64,000 nucleotides of DNA from Methanocella_A sp963792125 (GTDB lineage Archaea; Halobacteriota; Methanocellia; Methanocellales; Methanocellaceae), in the NCBI GenBank assembly GCA_963792125.1, contig CAWBVA010000013.1, positions 62,001 through 126,000 of the forward strand, written 5' to 3'. The number at the start of each line of letters is the position of its first letter. Position 1 is the stretch's first letter. The notes below the pieces were generated by a model. The model was not told the DNA's origin, searched no databases, and saw nothing but the letters and a program-made list of their open reading frames with translations. The translations under genes and the position numbers were made by a program. Positions 28,873-38,513 of this stretch are shown one piece after another.

Positions 28873-29692
28873 CGCCCCCGGTAGCCTACGTGATCGGGCA
28901 GCTCCCCGAACCGTGCCAGCAGGACCAGGTCGGCGAGGTTGCGATCGATCACCCGGGCGACTCCCACCATCGCCGTGGTCGGCCGGGGGTTGACGTCGAC
29001 GATATATGGCCGGTCCGCGTAGACTATATCCACCCCGAATAAACCTCTGCAACCGAGCATGATGCCAGCCTTCCGGGCGACGCTGAAGATCTCGTCCTGT
29101 GCATGATGGTCGATGTTAACGTCGTTCCCGTCATAAGTGACGGACCCGTCCATGTGTATGTGCTGACGGTTCAGCGTGAGGGGCAGCACGAAGCCGCTGC
29201 CGGAAACGAGGGAAACACTAAGGTGCTCGCCTTCGATGTACTCCGTCGAGATGAAGCCGTCCTTTTCCACCGGGCCCTCCGAGACGTACACGCCCTCTGA
29301 GCCGCAGCCAGTCCGGGGCTTGATCACGCACTTCACCTCGTGCCCTCCCGGACGATGCGAGGGGCAGGCAGGCCGTTGTGGAGAAGAATCTCCGTGGTCT
29401 CCGCCTTGTCGGCACAGAGACGAATGGCTGCCGGCGGGCTCCCGAGGTTGATACAGGCAGACTCCAGCCGGGTCGTCCAGTCGGCCAGCAGGCCGTCCGG
29501 CGTGATGACAAGCCCGCAGTCGCATGCTCTGGCGACGTTTAAGAAGTCATCGCCGAAGTCCCGGGGAATGGAAACGCTGCAGTCCGCACGCTCGAACGAC
29601 TTCCTCAGCGTGCGCAGCATGGCGGCGCCTTCCATGCGGATGTCGGCACCCTTCCCGGTACAGACCGAATATTCGGCCAGCATGACCTTCAT
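28833..29692 (-). CDS. mfnD: MfnD-like tyramine-glutamate ligase, ATP-grasp (one frameshift)
   Basis: The N-terminal part (MKVMLAEYSVCTGKG, CDCGLVITPDGLL) and the C-terminal part (CVIKPRTGCGSEGVYV, GVDIVYADRPYIVDVNPRPT) together form an ATP-grasp ligase of about 286 residues. The Mg-binding DVNPR is visible. The frame changes at about 29338-29346 in a G-rich run; one base appears to be missing. MfnD condenses tyramine and glutamate in methanofuran synthesis. It overlaps mfnF, the enzyme using its product two steps later, which supports the assignment. Confidence 0.82.
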
Positions 29693-29884
29693 AGGGACCC
29701 GATGAAATAGAGAGCGGCTACATATAATAGTTTTTCGTCCACGGAGATTGCATTAAAAAATCGATCAGTACTGCCATGCAGTCGTTGCAGACGGAAGAAA
29801 TTGCGCGCGGGCAGGCGGGCGGGAACTGCATGTCGTGCATCCGGAGTAAAATCTATATCTCGAACCCGGCTGATAGTGCTACAG

Positions 29885-30691
29885 ATGCCATATAAAATTT
29901 TGATCACCAACGATGACGGCGTGGGCTCGTCAGGCCTGCTGGCCGCCTATGAGGCGGTCTGCGACCTTGGCGAGGTATACGTGGTCGCGCCGGCTACCCA
30001 GCAGAGCGCCGTGGGCCGGTCCATGACGCTGTTCGAGCCGCTGCGCATCGCGCGGCAGACGTTTGGCGACACCCTGGCTTACAGCGTCAACGGGACGCCA
30101 ACGGACTCGGTGATCATCGGCATGTTCGTAGTCCTGGACAGAAAGCCGGACCTCGTCATTTCCGGCATCAACATCGGCGAGAACCTTAGCGCTGAGGCCG
30201 CCACCACGTCGGGCACCATCGGCGCGGCACTGGAGGCATCGAACCAGGGCGTCCCGGCTATCGCGGTCTCCATGCGGGTCATGGATGAAGGGGATAAGTT
30301 CGTAGACACAAACCACATCCGTGACTATGCCGTGGTGCAGCGCGTCATTCGCCGCCTTGCAGAGCGTATACTGACCGAAGGGATGCCTGCCGGGGTCGAC
30401 GTGCTGAACGTAAACGTCCCGTCCAATGCGACGCCGGAGACGCCGGTCGTCGCGACGAGTCTCGCGCGCAGGATGTACGACACCAGGGTGCATCACCGCA
30501 TGGACCCGCGGGGTCGGTCCTACTACTGGATAGACGGTACGGTAGTCGAAGATGCTTCAGAGGGCACCGACCTGCACGTCATGATGAAGAAAGGCCACAT
30601 ATCAGTGACGCCGCTGACGCTGGACATGACGGCGAAAGCGGATAACGGCAGGCTGGACGACATGCTACGCAAAGCGTTTGGCGAGCGATAG
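29885..30691 (+). CDS. surE: SurE 5'/3'-nucleotidase
   Basis: 268 residues from ATG 29885, opening ILITNDDGVGSSG, the acidic metal-binding motif of SurE. Further family motifs are APATQQSAVGRSMT, NGTPTDSV and SGINIGENLSAEA. It dephosphorylates nucleoside monophosphates in a metal-dependent way. A longer in-frame start at 29801 is unlikely, as the SurE fold begins at the chosen methionine. Confidence 0.93.
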   Translation: MPYKILITNDDGVGSSGLLAAYEAVCDLGEVYVVAPATQQSAVGRSMTLFEPLRIARQTFGDTLAYSVNGTPTDSVIIGMFVVLDRKPDLVISGINIGENLSAEAATTSGTIGAALEASNQGVPAIAVSMRVMDEGDKFVDTNHIRDYAVVQRVIRRLAERILTEGMPAGVDVLNVNVPSNATPETPVVATSLARRMYDTRVHHRMDPRGRSYYWIDGTVVEDASEGTDLHVMMKKGHISVTPLTLDMTAKADNGRLDDMLRKAFGER

Positions 30692-30845
30692 AAGTCCTGC
30701 CAGGTACGCATACGGAGGCGGCACCGGCCGTTGCCACCGGCCGGACATAACGTTTCTGCTTTTTTCCCATATATCGATGGTTTTAGCGCCAAATCCGATG
30801 GAATACAAAAAGAAACTAAAGGCGATATTATCTGTATGATCATTA

Positions 30846-32690
30846 ATGCGAGAGGATGCCGAGAAGCAAACGATGGAGCAAAAGAAGGCTGATTACAACC
30901 GTTTCATACTCCTTGTAATCATCCTGGCCAGCATCGTGCTCACCCTGTACGTGAATGTCATTCTCGGCATCAACGCGGTCTATACTCATTTCTACTATGT
31001 CCCTATCATTCTGGCCGGGGTCTGGTATCACCGCAAAGCCATCTATCTTGCAGTTTTCCTCGGTGCTTCCCACATATTGATCGGCTTCCTGCTCTCGGGC
31101 GGGTTCGTGCCCAGCACGCTCGTGCGGGCCTTCATGTTCCTGGTCGTCGCGATTGTGGTGGCATACCTGTCGGAGGCCAGGGACCGGCTCTACAACCGGG
31201 TCAAGAGCTCTGAAAGCAACCTCATGGCCATCTTCAACAGCGTCTACGATGCGATCATCATTCACGACGCCGCCGGGAAGATCGTGGACGTCAACGACAG
31301 GATGCTCCAGATGTACGGGGTGACCAGGGACGAAGCTAAAAACATGTCCATAACGAGCGATTTATCGTCACCTGACAACCCGATCGCCGACCTGCCGGCC
31401 ACATGGGAGAAGGCGATGGCCGGGGAAGACCAGCTCTTCGAATGGAAAGGCCGCAGGCCATCCGATGGCTCCGTATTCGACGCCGAGGTATACCTCCGCA
31501 AGATCCTGCTGAACGCCCGGCCGTTCATCATGGCCACAGTCAGGGACATCAGCAAGCGGAAAGAGACTGAGGAGGAACGCCTGAAGCTGGCGCGTTACAT
31601 CAGGCTGCTGCTGGAGTCTACTGACGAGGGCATCGTCGGCGTGGACACCAGAGGCAGTTGCACGGTAATCAACCGCTCCGCGCTGCAGATGCTCGGCTAT
31701 ACGGCAGACGAGGTCATGGGCAGGAACATGCATGACCTTGTCCACTACCGCAAGAAGGACGGCACCCCGTGCCCCAAAGAAGACTGCTGTGTCTACCAGT
31801 CCGTGGAGACTGGTGAAGGCTGCCGGGTTAGCAACGATGTGTTCTGGCGGAAGGACGGCATGTCCTTCCCGGTCGAATACTCGTCCTACCCGATAGTAGA
31901 GGACGGAGTCATCAAAGGCTCCGTCGTCACCTTTACCGATATCACGGAGCGTATCCGGTCGGAGCAGGAGGTGCAGGACGCGAGGAGGCAGGCGGAACTG
32001 TACCTCGACCTCATGGGCCATGACATCAATAACATGAACCAGATAGGCATCGGCTACCTTGAGCAGGCCCTGGAGACCATCAGGATCAGCGAGGATGAAA
32101 AGTTTTTCATCACCAAGCCGCTGGAGGCATTATACAACAGCTCCCGCCTGATTGACAACGTGCGGAAGCTCCAGGCGGTGCAGGAGAAGAACATCCCGCT
32201 CAAGCTGGTGGATATCGGCCGGACGCTGGAGGATGTGATCCCCCATTTCACGCATGTGCACGGCAGGCAGGTGACTATCAACTATAGCGCTTCCGCCGGT
32301 TGCATGGTCATGGCGAACGACCTGCTGAAAGACGTCTTCTCCAACATCATCGGCAATGCGATCAAGCACTCACAGGGACCACTGACCGTCGATGTGAGGC
32401 TGGAATGCACGGAGCACGACGGAAAAAAATATTGCCGCGTGACCGTCGACGACAACGGCCCGGGCATAGCGGATGACATAAAGGACCGGCTATTCGTCCG
32501 CTTCCAGCGGGGAAAGACAAAGGCCAGCGGCAGAGGCCTGGGACTGTTCCTGGTAAAATCGCTGGTCGAAAGTTACCACGGCAGGGTGCATGTCGAGGAC
32601 CGGGTGCCGGGAGACTACTCGCAAGGAAGCCGGTTCGTGGTAGAGCTGCCTGCAATCGAGAAAGACTACGGTGCTACCACAGGCGTATAG
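30846..32690 (+). CDS. Membrane-bound double-PAS sensor histidine kinase, orphan
   Basis: 614 residues. Four or so membrane helices at about 18-110 resemble small sensor domains. They are followed by PAS 1 (about 120-235), PAS 2 with a cysteine-bearing insert PCPKEDCCVYQS (about 245-370), H-box LYLDLMGHDINNMNQIGIG and HATPase_c (NIIGNAIKHS, DDNGPGI, GRGLGLFLV). The H-box and C-terminal VEDRVPGDYSQGSRFV match the kinase at 12628-14547 almost word for word. No response regulator is adjacent. An alternative start at ATG 30873 is possible. Confidence 0.88.
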   Translation: MREDAEKQTMEQKKADYNRFILLVIILASIVLTLYVNVILGINAVYTHFYYVPIILAGVWYHRKAIYLAVFLGASHILIGFLLSGGFVPSTLVRAFMFLVVAIVVAYLSEARDRLYNRVKSSESNLMAIFNSVYDAIIIHDAAGKIVDVNDRMLQMYGVTRDEAKNMSITSDLSSPDNPIADLPATWEKAMAGEDQLFEWKGRRPSDGSVFDAEVYLRKILLNARPFIMATVRDISKRKETEEERLKLARYIRLLLESTDEGIVGVDTRGSCTVINRSALQMLGYTADEVMGRNMHDLVHYRKKDGTPCPKEDCCVYQSVETGEGCRVSNDVFWRKDGMSFPVEYSSYPIVEDGVIKGSVVTFTDITERIRSEQEVQDARRQAELYLDLMGHDINNMNQIGIGYLEQALETIRISEDEKFFITKPLEALYNSSRLIDNVRKLQAVQEKNIPLKLVDIGRTLEDVIPHFTHVHGRQVTINYSASAGCMVMANDLLKDVFSNIIGNAIKHSQGPLTVDVRLECTEHDGKKYCRVTVDDNGPGIADDIKDRLFVRFQRGKTKASGRGLGLFLVKSLVESYHGRVHVEDRVPGDYSQGSRFVVELPAIEKDYGATTGV

Positions 32691-32693
32691 CCG

Positions 32694-33212
32694 TTATTTG
32701 CCGGGGCCCTGAGGCATGTCCCTGAGGTAGTCCTTCAGTACCTCAAGGAGCCGGGACGTTTCCGGGAGAAACTTCTCCTGCCCCAGCTTTCGCTCCAGTT
32801 CGTCCATAGTCATGAACGCGCCCCGTAATATCTCGCCAGGGTCGAGCCGGAGCTCGCCGTTCGCGATAAACCCGTAGACACGGACATTTTCCCTGTCCGC
32901 GGTGTCGAAACGCTTGCGGAACGAGGCCATCAGGAAAGGCTTCCCGGTGACGCCGGTCTCTTCTTCCGCCTCCCGCACGACCGTATCCTCGTACGTCTCG
33001 CCGGCATGAACATGGCCCCCGAAGACGATACTCCAGCAGCCCGGGTAGAACTCTTTATCGTAAGTCCGCTGGTTGACGAAGACCCGTCCGCCCGGGCCGA
33101 AGATGAAAAATAGTACGCTGCGGTGGATATGACCTCTGGTATGGGCCTCTTTTCGGCTGACCTGCCCGATGACCACGTCGTCGTCATCCACCGCGTCGAA
33201 CAGCTCGTCCAT
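32694..33212 (-). CDS. NUDIX hydrolase
   Basis: 172 residues with a complete NUDIX box: GGHVHAGET and then REAEEETG (about residues 71-93). The surrounding layout (IHRSVLFFIFGPGGRVFVNQ, CWSIVFGGHV) resembles the YfcD/isopentenyl-diphosphate isomerase-like branch. The substrate is not predictable from sequence. It ends 3 bases after the stop of the convergent kinase. Confidence 0.87.
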   Translation of the reverse strand: MDELFDAVDDDDVVIGQVSRKEAHTRGHIHRSVLFFIFGPGGRVFVNQRTYDKEFYPGCWSIVFGGHVHAGETYEDTVVREAEEETGVTGKPFLMASFRKRFDTADRENVRVYGFIANGELRLDPGEILRGAFMTMDELERKLGQEKFLPETSRLLEVLKDYLRDMPQGPGK

Positions 33213-33323
33213 CAGATACCAGTTAGTCCCGGGGATATAAAAAGGAGACGGAGTCTGTAAATCATCTGGCTTGCGATATCGGTCCGGACATACTCTGAAA
33301 AGGAGGCGCGTACAGTGACTCGC

Positions 33324-34142
33324 TCATTGCCCGTTTCCGGGCCGCATCGAATCTTTGAACTCGCGGTAGACGGCCGCCATCGTGTACTGCCACTCGAAGG
33401 AGTGCAGCATCCGCTGGTACGCTCGCTGCCGGGCGTATTCCTCCTCTTCCCAGGCGATGCCCTCGTAGCTCACCTTTTTCAGGTACAGGCCCGCCGCCGG
33501 GGCAGGCGGGATGCCTTCCTTATGCGCCGGGTCGAACATCTGTGCGATCCAGTCGTTGGGCCGCTTGTTCTCGCCGACGAGCCGCAGCGCCGTCACGATC
33601 TTTCGCACCATGTTCCACAGGAAAGCGTCGGCCTCCACGTCGATCAGGTAGAGATCGCCGTGCTTCGATATCTCGAGATTCTTAACGGTCCTCACCGGGT
33701 ACTTGCCCGGCTCGACGCTCGAAAAGTTCGTGAAGTCATGCGTCCCGAGGAACTGAGGCGCAAATTCCATCATGCGCCGCTCGATCACGTCAGGCGCGTA
33801 CAGGATATACCGGTACTCGCGGCTTATGGCGTGCCTGCGGGGGTCGAAGTCGTCGGGCACCACCGAGCGGGCATAAGCCCACAGGTCTGGAGCGAGCTTC
33901 GAGTTGACGATGCGGGGCGCCGTCAGCTTCGGATCGGCTGCCTCGAAAGCCACCACCTGCCCGAGTGCGTGCACGCCTGCGTCGGTGCGGCCGGCCATCG
34001 CGATCTTCGCCTTCTGCCCGATCGCCCCGACCTCGGTCAGACATCGCCGCAGCTCGCCCTCCACCGTGCGGAGACCGGGCTGTGTCTGGGAACCATAAAA
34101 ATCCGTCCCGATGTAGGCGACTTTAAGCGCGACTTTAGCCAT
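33324..34142 (-). CDS. truA: tRNA pseudouridine(38-40) synthase TruA
   Basis: 272 residues from ATG 34142. The catalytic motif AGRTDAGVHALGQVV contains the essential Asp, and the N-terminus VALKVAYIGTDFYGSQ is typical. FLWNMVRKIVTAL near the C-terminus is the second conserved core. It modifies U38-U40 in the anticodon stem-loop of tRNAs. It is followed upstream by the two PsiE-like genes in the same direction, 32 bases away. Confidence 0.93.
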   Translation of the reverse strand: MAKVALKVAYIGTDFYGSQTQPGLRTVEGELRRCLTEVGAIGQKAKIAMAGRTDAGVHALGQVVAFEAADPKLTAPRIVNSKLAPDLWAYARSVVPDDFDPRRHAISREYRYILYAPDVIERRMMEFAPQFLGTHDFTNFSSVEPGKYPVRTVKNLEISKHGDLYLIDVEADAFLWNMVRKIVTALRLVGENKRPNDWIAQMFDPAHKEGIPPAPAAGLYLKKVSYEGIAWEEEEYARQRAYQRMLHSFEWQYTMAAVYREFKDSMRPGNGQ

Positions 34143-34174
34143 AGTACCGTTCCCTGATACGTCGTACCTTACCC

Positions 34175-34609
34175 TCACCGGGAGAACTCGATCTTCTCCC
34201 GTCCGATCACGTAGATCGCGGCGGCCAGGATGGCGATCAGCGCCGCCGTCACTGCCATATCCTGCCAGGCGATGTCCTCCACGCCGAACACCAGCACACG
34301 CCGGATCATCGCGGTGAGGCCGGCTGCCAGGATCAGCCGGAGGTCGAGCTGGCGCTTCTGGATGAAGACCACGATGATCTGGAGCAGTTCCGCGATGATG
34401 AGCACGATCAGCAGGTCGTTGAGTGCAGTATAGATCGCGTCGATGGCCATGCCGTGGATGATCAGCCCGTAAAGGTCCTGGGCGACGATGAAGAAGGCCG
34501 CAACGGCCATGAGCACCAGGAACACGGCGGCGATCAGGTAGAGCGCGGACTCGGCGCCGCCGATGAACCGCGCGATGGTGCCGCTGTAGCCAGTATTTCT
34601 ATCGGCCAT
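34175..34609 (-). CDS. PsiE-like membrane protein, paralogue 1
   Basis: 144 residues, four membrane helices, with the family-like loop RLILAAGLTAMIRRVLVFG between helices 3 and 4. It resembles the phosphate-starvation-inducible PsiE family (function unknown). The start ATG at 34609 lies 2 bases after the stop of its neighbour. The two proteins share the same layout and many residues, indicating tandem duplication. Confidence 0.7.
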   Translation of the reverse strand: MADRNTGYSGTIARFIGGAESALYLIAAVFLVLMAVAAFFIVAQDLYGLIIHGMAIDAIYTALNDLLIVLIIAELLQIIVVFIQKRQLDLRLILAAGLTAMIRRVLVFGVEDIAWQDMAVTAALIAILAAAIYVIGREKIEFSR

Positions 34610-34611
34610 GC

Positions 34612-35079
34612 TCACGGGCCTCCCAGCTTTTCGGCGTCTTTCCGCCGCGCGACAAGGTACAGCCCGAGGATGATCACGAACAGGAGCGCTGAGGTCGTCA
34701 GGGTCTCCTCGGCCGATACAGTCTTTGCCCCTGAGATAAGGACCCGCCGGATCACGGCGGTGAGGCCCACGCTCAGCACCAGCCACGGGTCGATGGAGTG
34801 GCTCTTGATGAACGCGATCAAGGTCTGAATCAGCCCGGTGATGATGAAGATGATCATGATGTCGCCCAGCGCCGTGTCCACCTGCTGGATGCTGAGCGAG
34901 CCCGCCACGAACCCGGTCATGTCCCGGGCGACCACAAAGAACGCCGCGACCGTGAGCAGCACGAGAAAGATGGCGGCGAGCAGGTAAATGGCCGCCTGTG
35001 TCATGTCGAGAATGTTTCCAATGACTCTGCCGTAGCTGGGGCGGACGGGACGATCAGGAAGCTGTTCATTGTCCGGCAT
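34612..35079 (-). CDS. PsiE-like membrane protein, paralogue 2
   Basis: 155 residues with four helices and WLVLSVGLTAVIRRVLISG at the same place as in paralogue 1. It has a slightly longer hydrophilic N-terminus. It precedes paralogue 1 in an overlapping-style unit that may include truA. Function unknown. Confidence 0.7.
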   Translation of the reverse strand: MPDNEQLPDRPVRPSYGRVIGNILDMTQAAIYLLAAIFLVLLTVAAFFVVARDMTGFVAGSLSIQQVDTALGDIMIIFIITGLIQTLIAFIKSHSIDPWLVLSVGLTAVIRRVLISGAKTVSAEETLTTSALLFVIILGLYLVARRKDAEKLGGP

Positions 35080-35159
35080 ACGTGAAACACTTTAGCCTGC
35101 ACTGAGTATTTATATTTTTATTCGTGACTGCAGCGGTAAGCGCGCGCTGTCGGGACGAA

Positions 35160-36857
35160 TCACTTGCTTATCTTCTCCAGCCCGAACGCGGACGCACATG
35201 CTTCCAGTTGCCTGGCTGTGCCCACAGTAATGATGGTAGCGTCAGGCCGCAGCACCTCGGCCGGGTCGGGATTTGGAATGAACCGGTCGCCCTCCCGGAT
35301 GCCGACGATGGTGCACCCGGTCCGGCTACGCATGCCGGATTCCTTGATCGTCCGGCCTTCGAGCTTCGAGCCTTTTACAGCGTATCGCGCGAGCAGCACG
35401 TTCTCCGAGAGCAGCACCGTATCGTCGAGGCTCCCGCGTTCGACGATGCGGGCGAGCATCTGTCCCCCGACGGCCGACAGTGACAGGACATAGTCCGCAC
35501 CCGCCCGGTACATCTTGCCCACGCTGCTGTGGACGTTGGCGCGGGCGAGGATGTTCACGTGGGGGTTCAGGTTCCTGGCCAGCAGGATAGTCAGCATGTT
35601 CTTCGCGTCATCGTTCAGCGTGACCACGATGGTCGAAGCCCGCTCGATACCCGCGTGTACCAGCGCATCCTTGTCTGCCGAGTCGCCGATCACCTGGTCC
35701 TTCACGTCGTAGGGCTTCCGGTCGATGACCGTATACTGGATGCCATGTTCGTCGAACCGCTTGGCTACCTCTCGGCCCACGTCCCCGAACCCGGCGATAA
35801 TAGAGTGCTGCATACCACAGGCCGGAGCCTTTTCGCTGGCTATGGCTCCTGCCCGTTTCAGCTGGTCGCCGGTGCCCATGAGCACCAGCACTGTGGCCTC
35901 GTCGATGATCGTGCCCGCTGGCGGGTTAACGATCAGGTCGCCGTTCTTGAACAGGGCGACCACGTTCGCGCCCGTGCTTTCCCGGATGCCGACATCTTTC
36001 AGCTTCCTGCCGGCCATCGGGTTGTCGGGATAAACCGGGAGCCTGCATATTTCCATGTTGTCGCCCAGATCTATTGCGTTCGTCAGCTCGAAGTTGATCG
36101 ATGAGATAGCTGTCAGCCCGATGTTCAAGCCCAGGATCTGTTTCGGCGAGATTACGAAGTCAGCGCCGGCATACGTCAGGTAATGAGCCATGTCCAGGCT
36201 CTCGACCAGCGCTATGATCTTGCAGTCGGATATCTGCGACGCGGTGAGCACGATGGCAGCATTCCGCTCATCGCCGGCGTTGGCAATCACATAAGAGGCC
36301 CTGGCTATGCGTGCGTTCATCAGTATGTCCTCGTTCGACGGGTCTCCATGGATCGCCTCGTGCCCGTGTCGTTGCAGCGCCAGAACGTCCTCTTCCGACG
36401 GGTCGATGACCACGAAGGGTATCTCGCGCTCTGCCAGCTCGACGATCAGAGTCTCCACAATCGCATTATAGCCACAGATGATCACGTGATCGCTTATCCA
36501 CTCCCGCACGCGGCTGCGAGGGCCGCGGATCAGCCGGTCCATGATAGGCGTGACCATCAGCGGCAGGACGATAGCGAACAAAATAAGCAGGCCGGTGACA
36601 ATCACGAGCATGGAGAAGAGCTTGCCCAGTAGCGTGACCGGGTAGATGTCGCCATAGCCGGTCGTCGTCATCGAGATGACCACCCAGTAGAGCGCGGTGA
36701 CGTAGTCGGCGTTACGCACGTTGAAGTCCCCGTGCCCCTGCAAGAACATGAAAACGAGCGTGTACACGAGCACGATCGCAAAGATGCCCGCGGGATAGAC
36801 GAGATACGGCGACTTGTAGATGCTCCTGAGACGGCTGCGCGAGACACTCGGTACCAT
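35160..36857 (-). CDS. Two-helix potassium channel with two TrkA-type (RCK) modules
   Basis: 565 residues. Two membrane helices enclose a pore loop with selectivity filter TTTGYGD (about residues 64-70). They are followed by two complete RCK units: DHVIICGYNAIVETLIVEL starts the first (about 123) and HSIIAGFGDVGREVAKRFD the second (about 349), each with an RCK_C domain. MthK-type channels have one RCK per subunit; a covalent tandem pair is known in other channels. It likely conducts K+ under ligand control and complements trkAH at the start of the window. Confidence 0.9.
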   Translation of the reverse strand: MVPSVSRSRLRSIYKSPYLVYPAGIFAIVLVYTLVFMFLQGHGDFNVRNADYVTALYWVVISMTTTGYGDIYPVTLLGKLFSMLVIVTGLLILFAIVLPLMVTPIMDRLIRGPRSRVREWISDHVIICGYNAIVETLIVELAEREIPFVVIDPSEEDVLALQRHGHEAIHGDPSNEDILMNARIARASYVIANAGDERNAAIVLTASQISDCKIIALVESLDMAHYLTYAGADFVISPKQILGLNIGLTAISSINFELTNAIDLGDNMEICRLPVYPDNPMAGRKLKDVGIRESTGANVVALFKNGDLIVNPPAGTIIDEATVLVLMGTGDQLKRAGAIASEKAPACGMQHSIIAGFGDVGREVAKRFDEHGIQYTVIDRKPYDVKDQVIGDSADKDALVHAGIERASTIVVTLNDDAKNMLTILLARNLNPHVNILARANVHSSVGKMYRAGADYVLSLSAVGGQMLARIVERGSLDDTVLLSENVLLARYAVKGSKLEGRTIKESGMRSRTGCTIVGIREGDRFIPNPDPAEVLRPDATIITVGTARQLEACASAFGLEKISK

Positions 36858-36881
36858 AAAGTATTGATCTGTATGATCAGC

Positions 36882-36919
36882 AAAATAAAAAAGGGTTATG
36901 CGTGAGAGATCTCACGCAT
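36882..36919 (-). terminator. Terminator-like hairpin after mtd
   Basis: ATGCGTGAGA (36898-36907) and TCTCACGCAT (36910-36919) form a 10-bp stem. On the minus strand it is followed by a T-rich run. It lies 10 bases after the mtd stop and separates mtd from the K+ channel gene. Confidence 0.7.
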
Positions 36920-36928
36920 AGTATGTAT

Positions 36929-37756
36929 TTACTCGGGCTTGGATACGAGCGTGGTCTTGCTCAGGATCTTGCCGTCTGCGGCGTGCGGGGTCCTGAATAC
37001 GGTGTCCATGCTCTTCTCAAGCTCACGGGCCTCGTCACAGAGCCTGGCGGCTGCCCTGAGCAGCTCGTGGGCGCTGCAAACGGTGATGATGTACTGGTCC
37101 ATTTCCTTCTGCATGAAGCAGCCCAGCAGGTCGAGGTCGCCGACCTTTTCAGCCATTGTGTATGCTGCGAAGGCCTTTGCCTTGGCGTACGGGTTCTTGT
37201 AGCCTGCTTCCGGAACACACTTGTCCGCCGATACGACGATCTGCGGCAGGGTCGGGGCCTGGCCAGCGGCAATCTCGCCGATGACTCTGTCGAGCTCCTT
37301 CTGGATGAGCCTGACGACACCAGTCTCGGTGAGCACCTTGGTCATTTCCGCGTTGAACAGGACCATTTCGGTCGGGTCGAGGAACTGCCTGCGGGCGCCG
37401 ATCATCGAGTCGGCCTTGACGATGAAGTAGCCGAAGCCCTTCGCCTTAAGGTCGTCCTTGATCTTCATTACCGGCACGTCGGAGATGACGATCGTCGGGA
37501 TGCCAGCTTCCTTGAGCATGTCCCTTGCCTTGGTCGGGCCGGGGATGGTCGCGTTCGGGCTGATGACGATGCAGAACTGGGGCTTGAAGTCCAGGATCTT
37601 CGTCACTGCTTCTACTGCTTCGGGCTCGCCCAGCTTGGCGCCGGTGCCGACTGCCCGGACGAAGACGTCTCTGTCCGCACGTTCATCCAATATAAGGTCA
37701 ATGTACCTCGAAGTACCGAGGTTGCCTAACTTGACAATACCAACTCTTACGGTCAT
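36929..37756 (-). CDS. mtd: F420-dependent methylenetetrahydromethanopterin dehydrogenase
   Basis: 275 residues closely matching Mtd: N-terminal VRVGIVKLGNLGTSRYIDLI, then CIVISPNATIPGPTKARDML and ADSMIGARRQFLDPTEMVLF. The enzyme oxidises or reduces methylene-H4MPT with coenzyme F420 in the CO2-reduction pathway of methanogenesis. This marks the organism as a methanogen or close relative. It stands alone on the minus strand with its own terminator. Confidence 0.97.
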   Translation of the reverse strand: MTVRVGIVKLGNLGTSRYIDLILDERADRDVFVRAVGTGAKLGEPEAVEAVTKILDFKPQFCIVISPNATIPGPTKARDMLKEAGIPTIVISDVPVMKIKDDLKAKGFGYFIVKADSMIGARRQFLDPTEMVLFNAEMTKVLTETGVVRLIQKELDRVIGEIAAGQAPTLPQIVVSADKCVPEAGYKNPYAKAKAFAAYTMAEKVGDLDLLGCFMQKEMDQYIITVCSAHELLRAAARLCDEARELEKSMDTVFRTPHAADGKILSKTTLVSKPE

Positions 37757-38016
37757 AATAATCTCTCTAATCTATGCTGTAAAATCGATATATAGGTTTC
37801 TACATACCGTCCTTGCGTAAGCTTGTCATTTCCCTGCCGATGAAATAATTGCATCTTGATCAGATGGTATCCGATAAAAAATAGCAAGATTAATATACAC
37901 CTAAGATACATGCGCGGGCACCTTTACTCGTTCTGCCCCCTTCGGGACAGGATCGAGCAGTAGCAATAAGAAGTATTGTATATTAATAAGTAAGATAATG
38001 TTATGGGTTTACATAT

Positions 38017-38325
38017 ATGGTAGAATCTTACATTGTTCCAGAAAATAAGCGGCTCCTGGTAGCCGTCTGCTATGTACTGGCGCTGATCGGGGGCATCGTC
38101 CTGTTCCTGATCGCCGAGGGTAACCAGACGCTGAAGTTCCACGCATTCCAGGCGATCATCCTGGGCTTGATGGTCTGGGTCCTCGGGGCCGTGTCGTTTT
38201 GCGCGGCAGGGCTGCTGGGCTTCATCCTGTGGCTCTATTGCGTCTACGGGGCTTACGTAATTTACACGAGGGGGGACTGGCGGTCGTTCGTGGCGAACTT
38301 TGTCGAAGGCAGCCTGATGAAGTGA
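38017..38325 (+). CDS. DUF4870-type membrane protein
   Basis: 102 residues, three hydrophobic helices, with NQTLKFHAFQAIILGL after the first, typical of the DUF4870/Tic20-like small membrane proteins. The upstream AT-rich stretch 37972-38005 probably holds its promoter. Function unknown. Confidence 0.75.
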   Translation: MVESYIVPENKRLLVAVCYVLALIGGIVLFLIAEGNQTLKFHAFQAIILGLMVWVLGAVSFCAAGLLGFILWLYCVYGAYVIYTRGDWRSFVANFVEGSLMK

Positions 38326-38513
38326 ACAGCACTGACACGAAGTGATAAAAAGATGGGGCTCTGCATCGCCGGCCTGCCGGGCATAATCATATGTGCGTGC
38401 GGGAATGTCAGGCAGCCAACCGGAATTACTTTTTTTCAGGATACCTCATAGCGTTCATTGTGTAGCTGTGCCAAACGTTTTATTCAATGATCACCATATA
38501 GCGGTCTGTTCTT

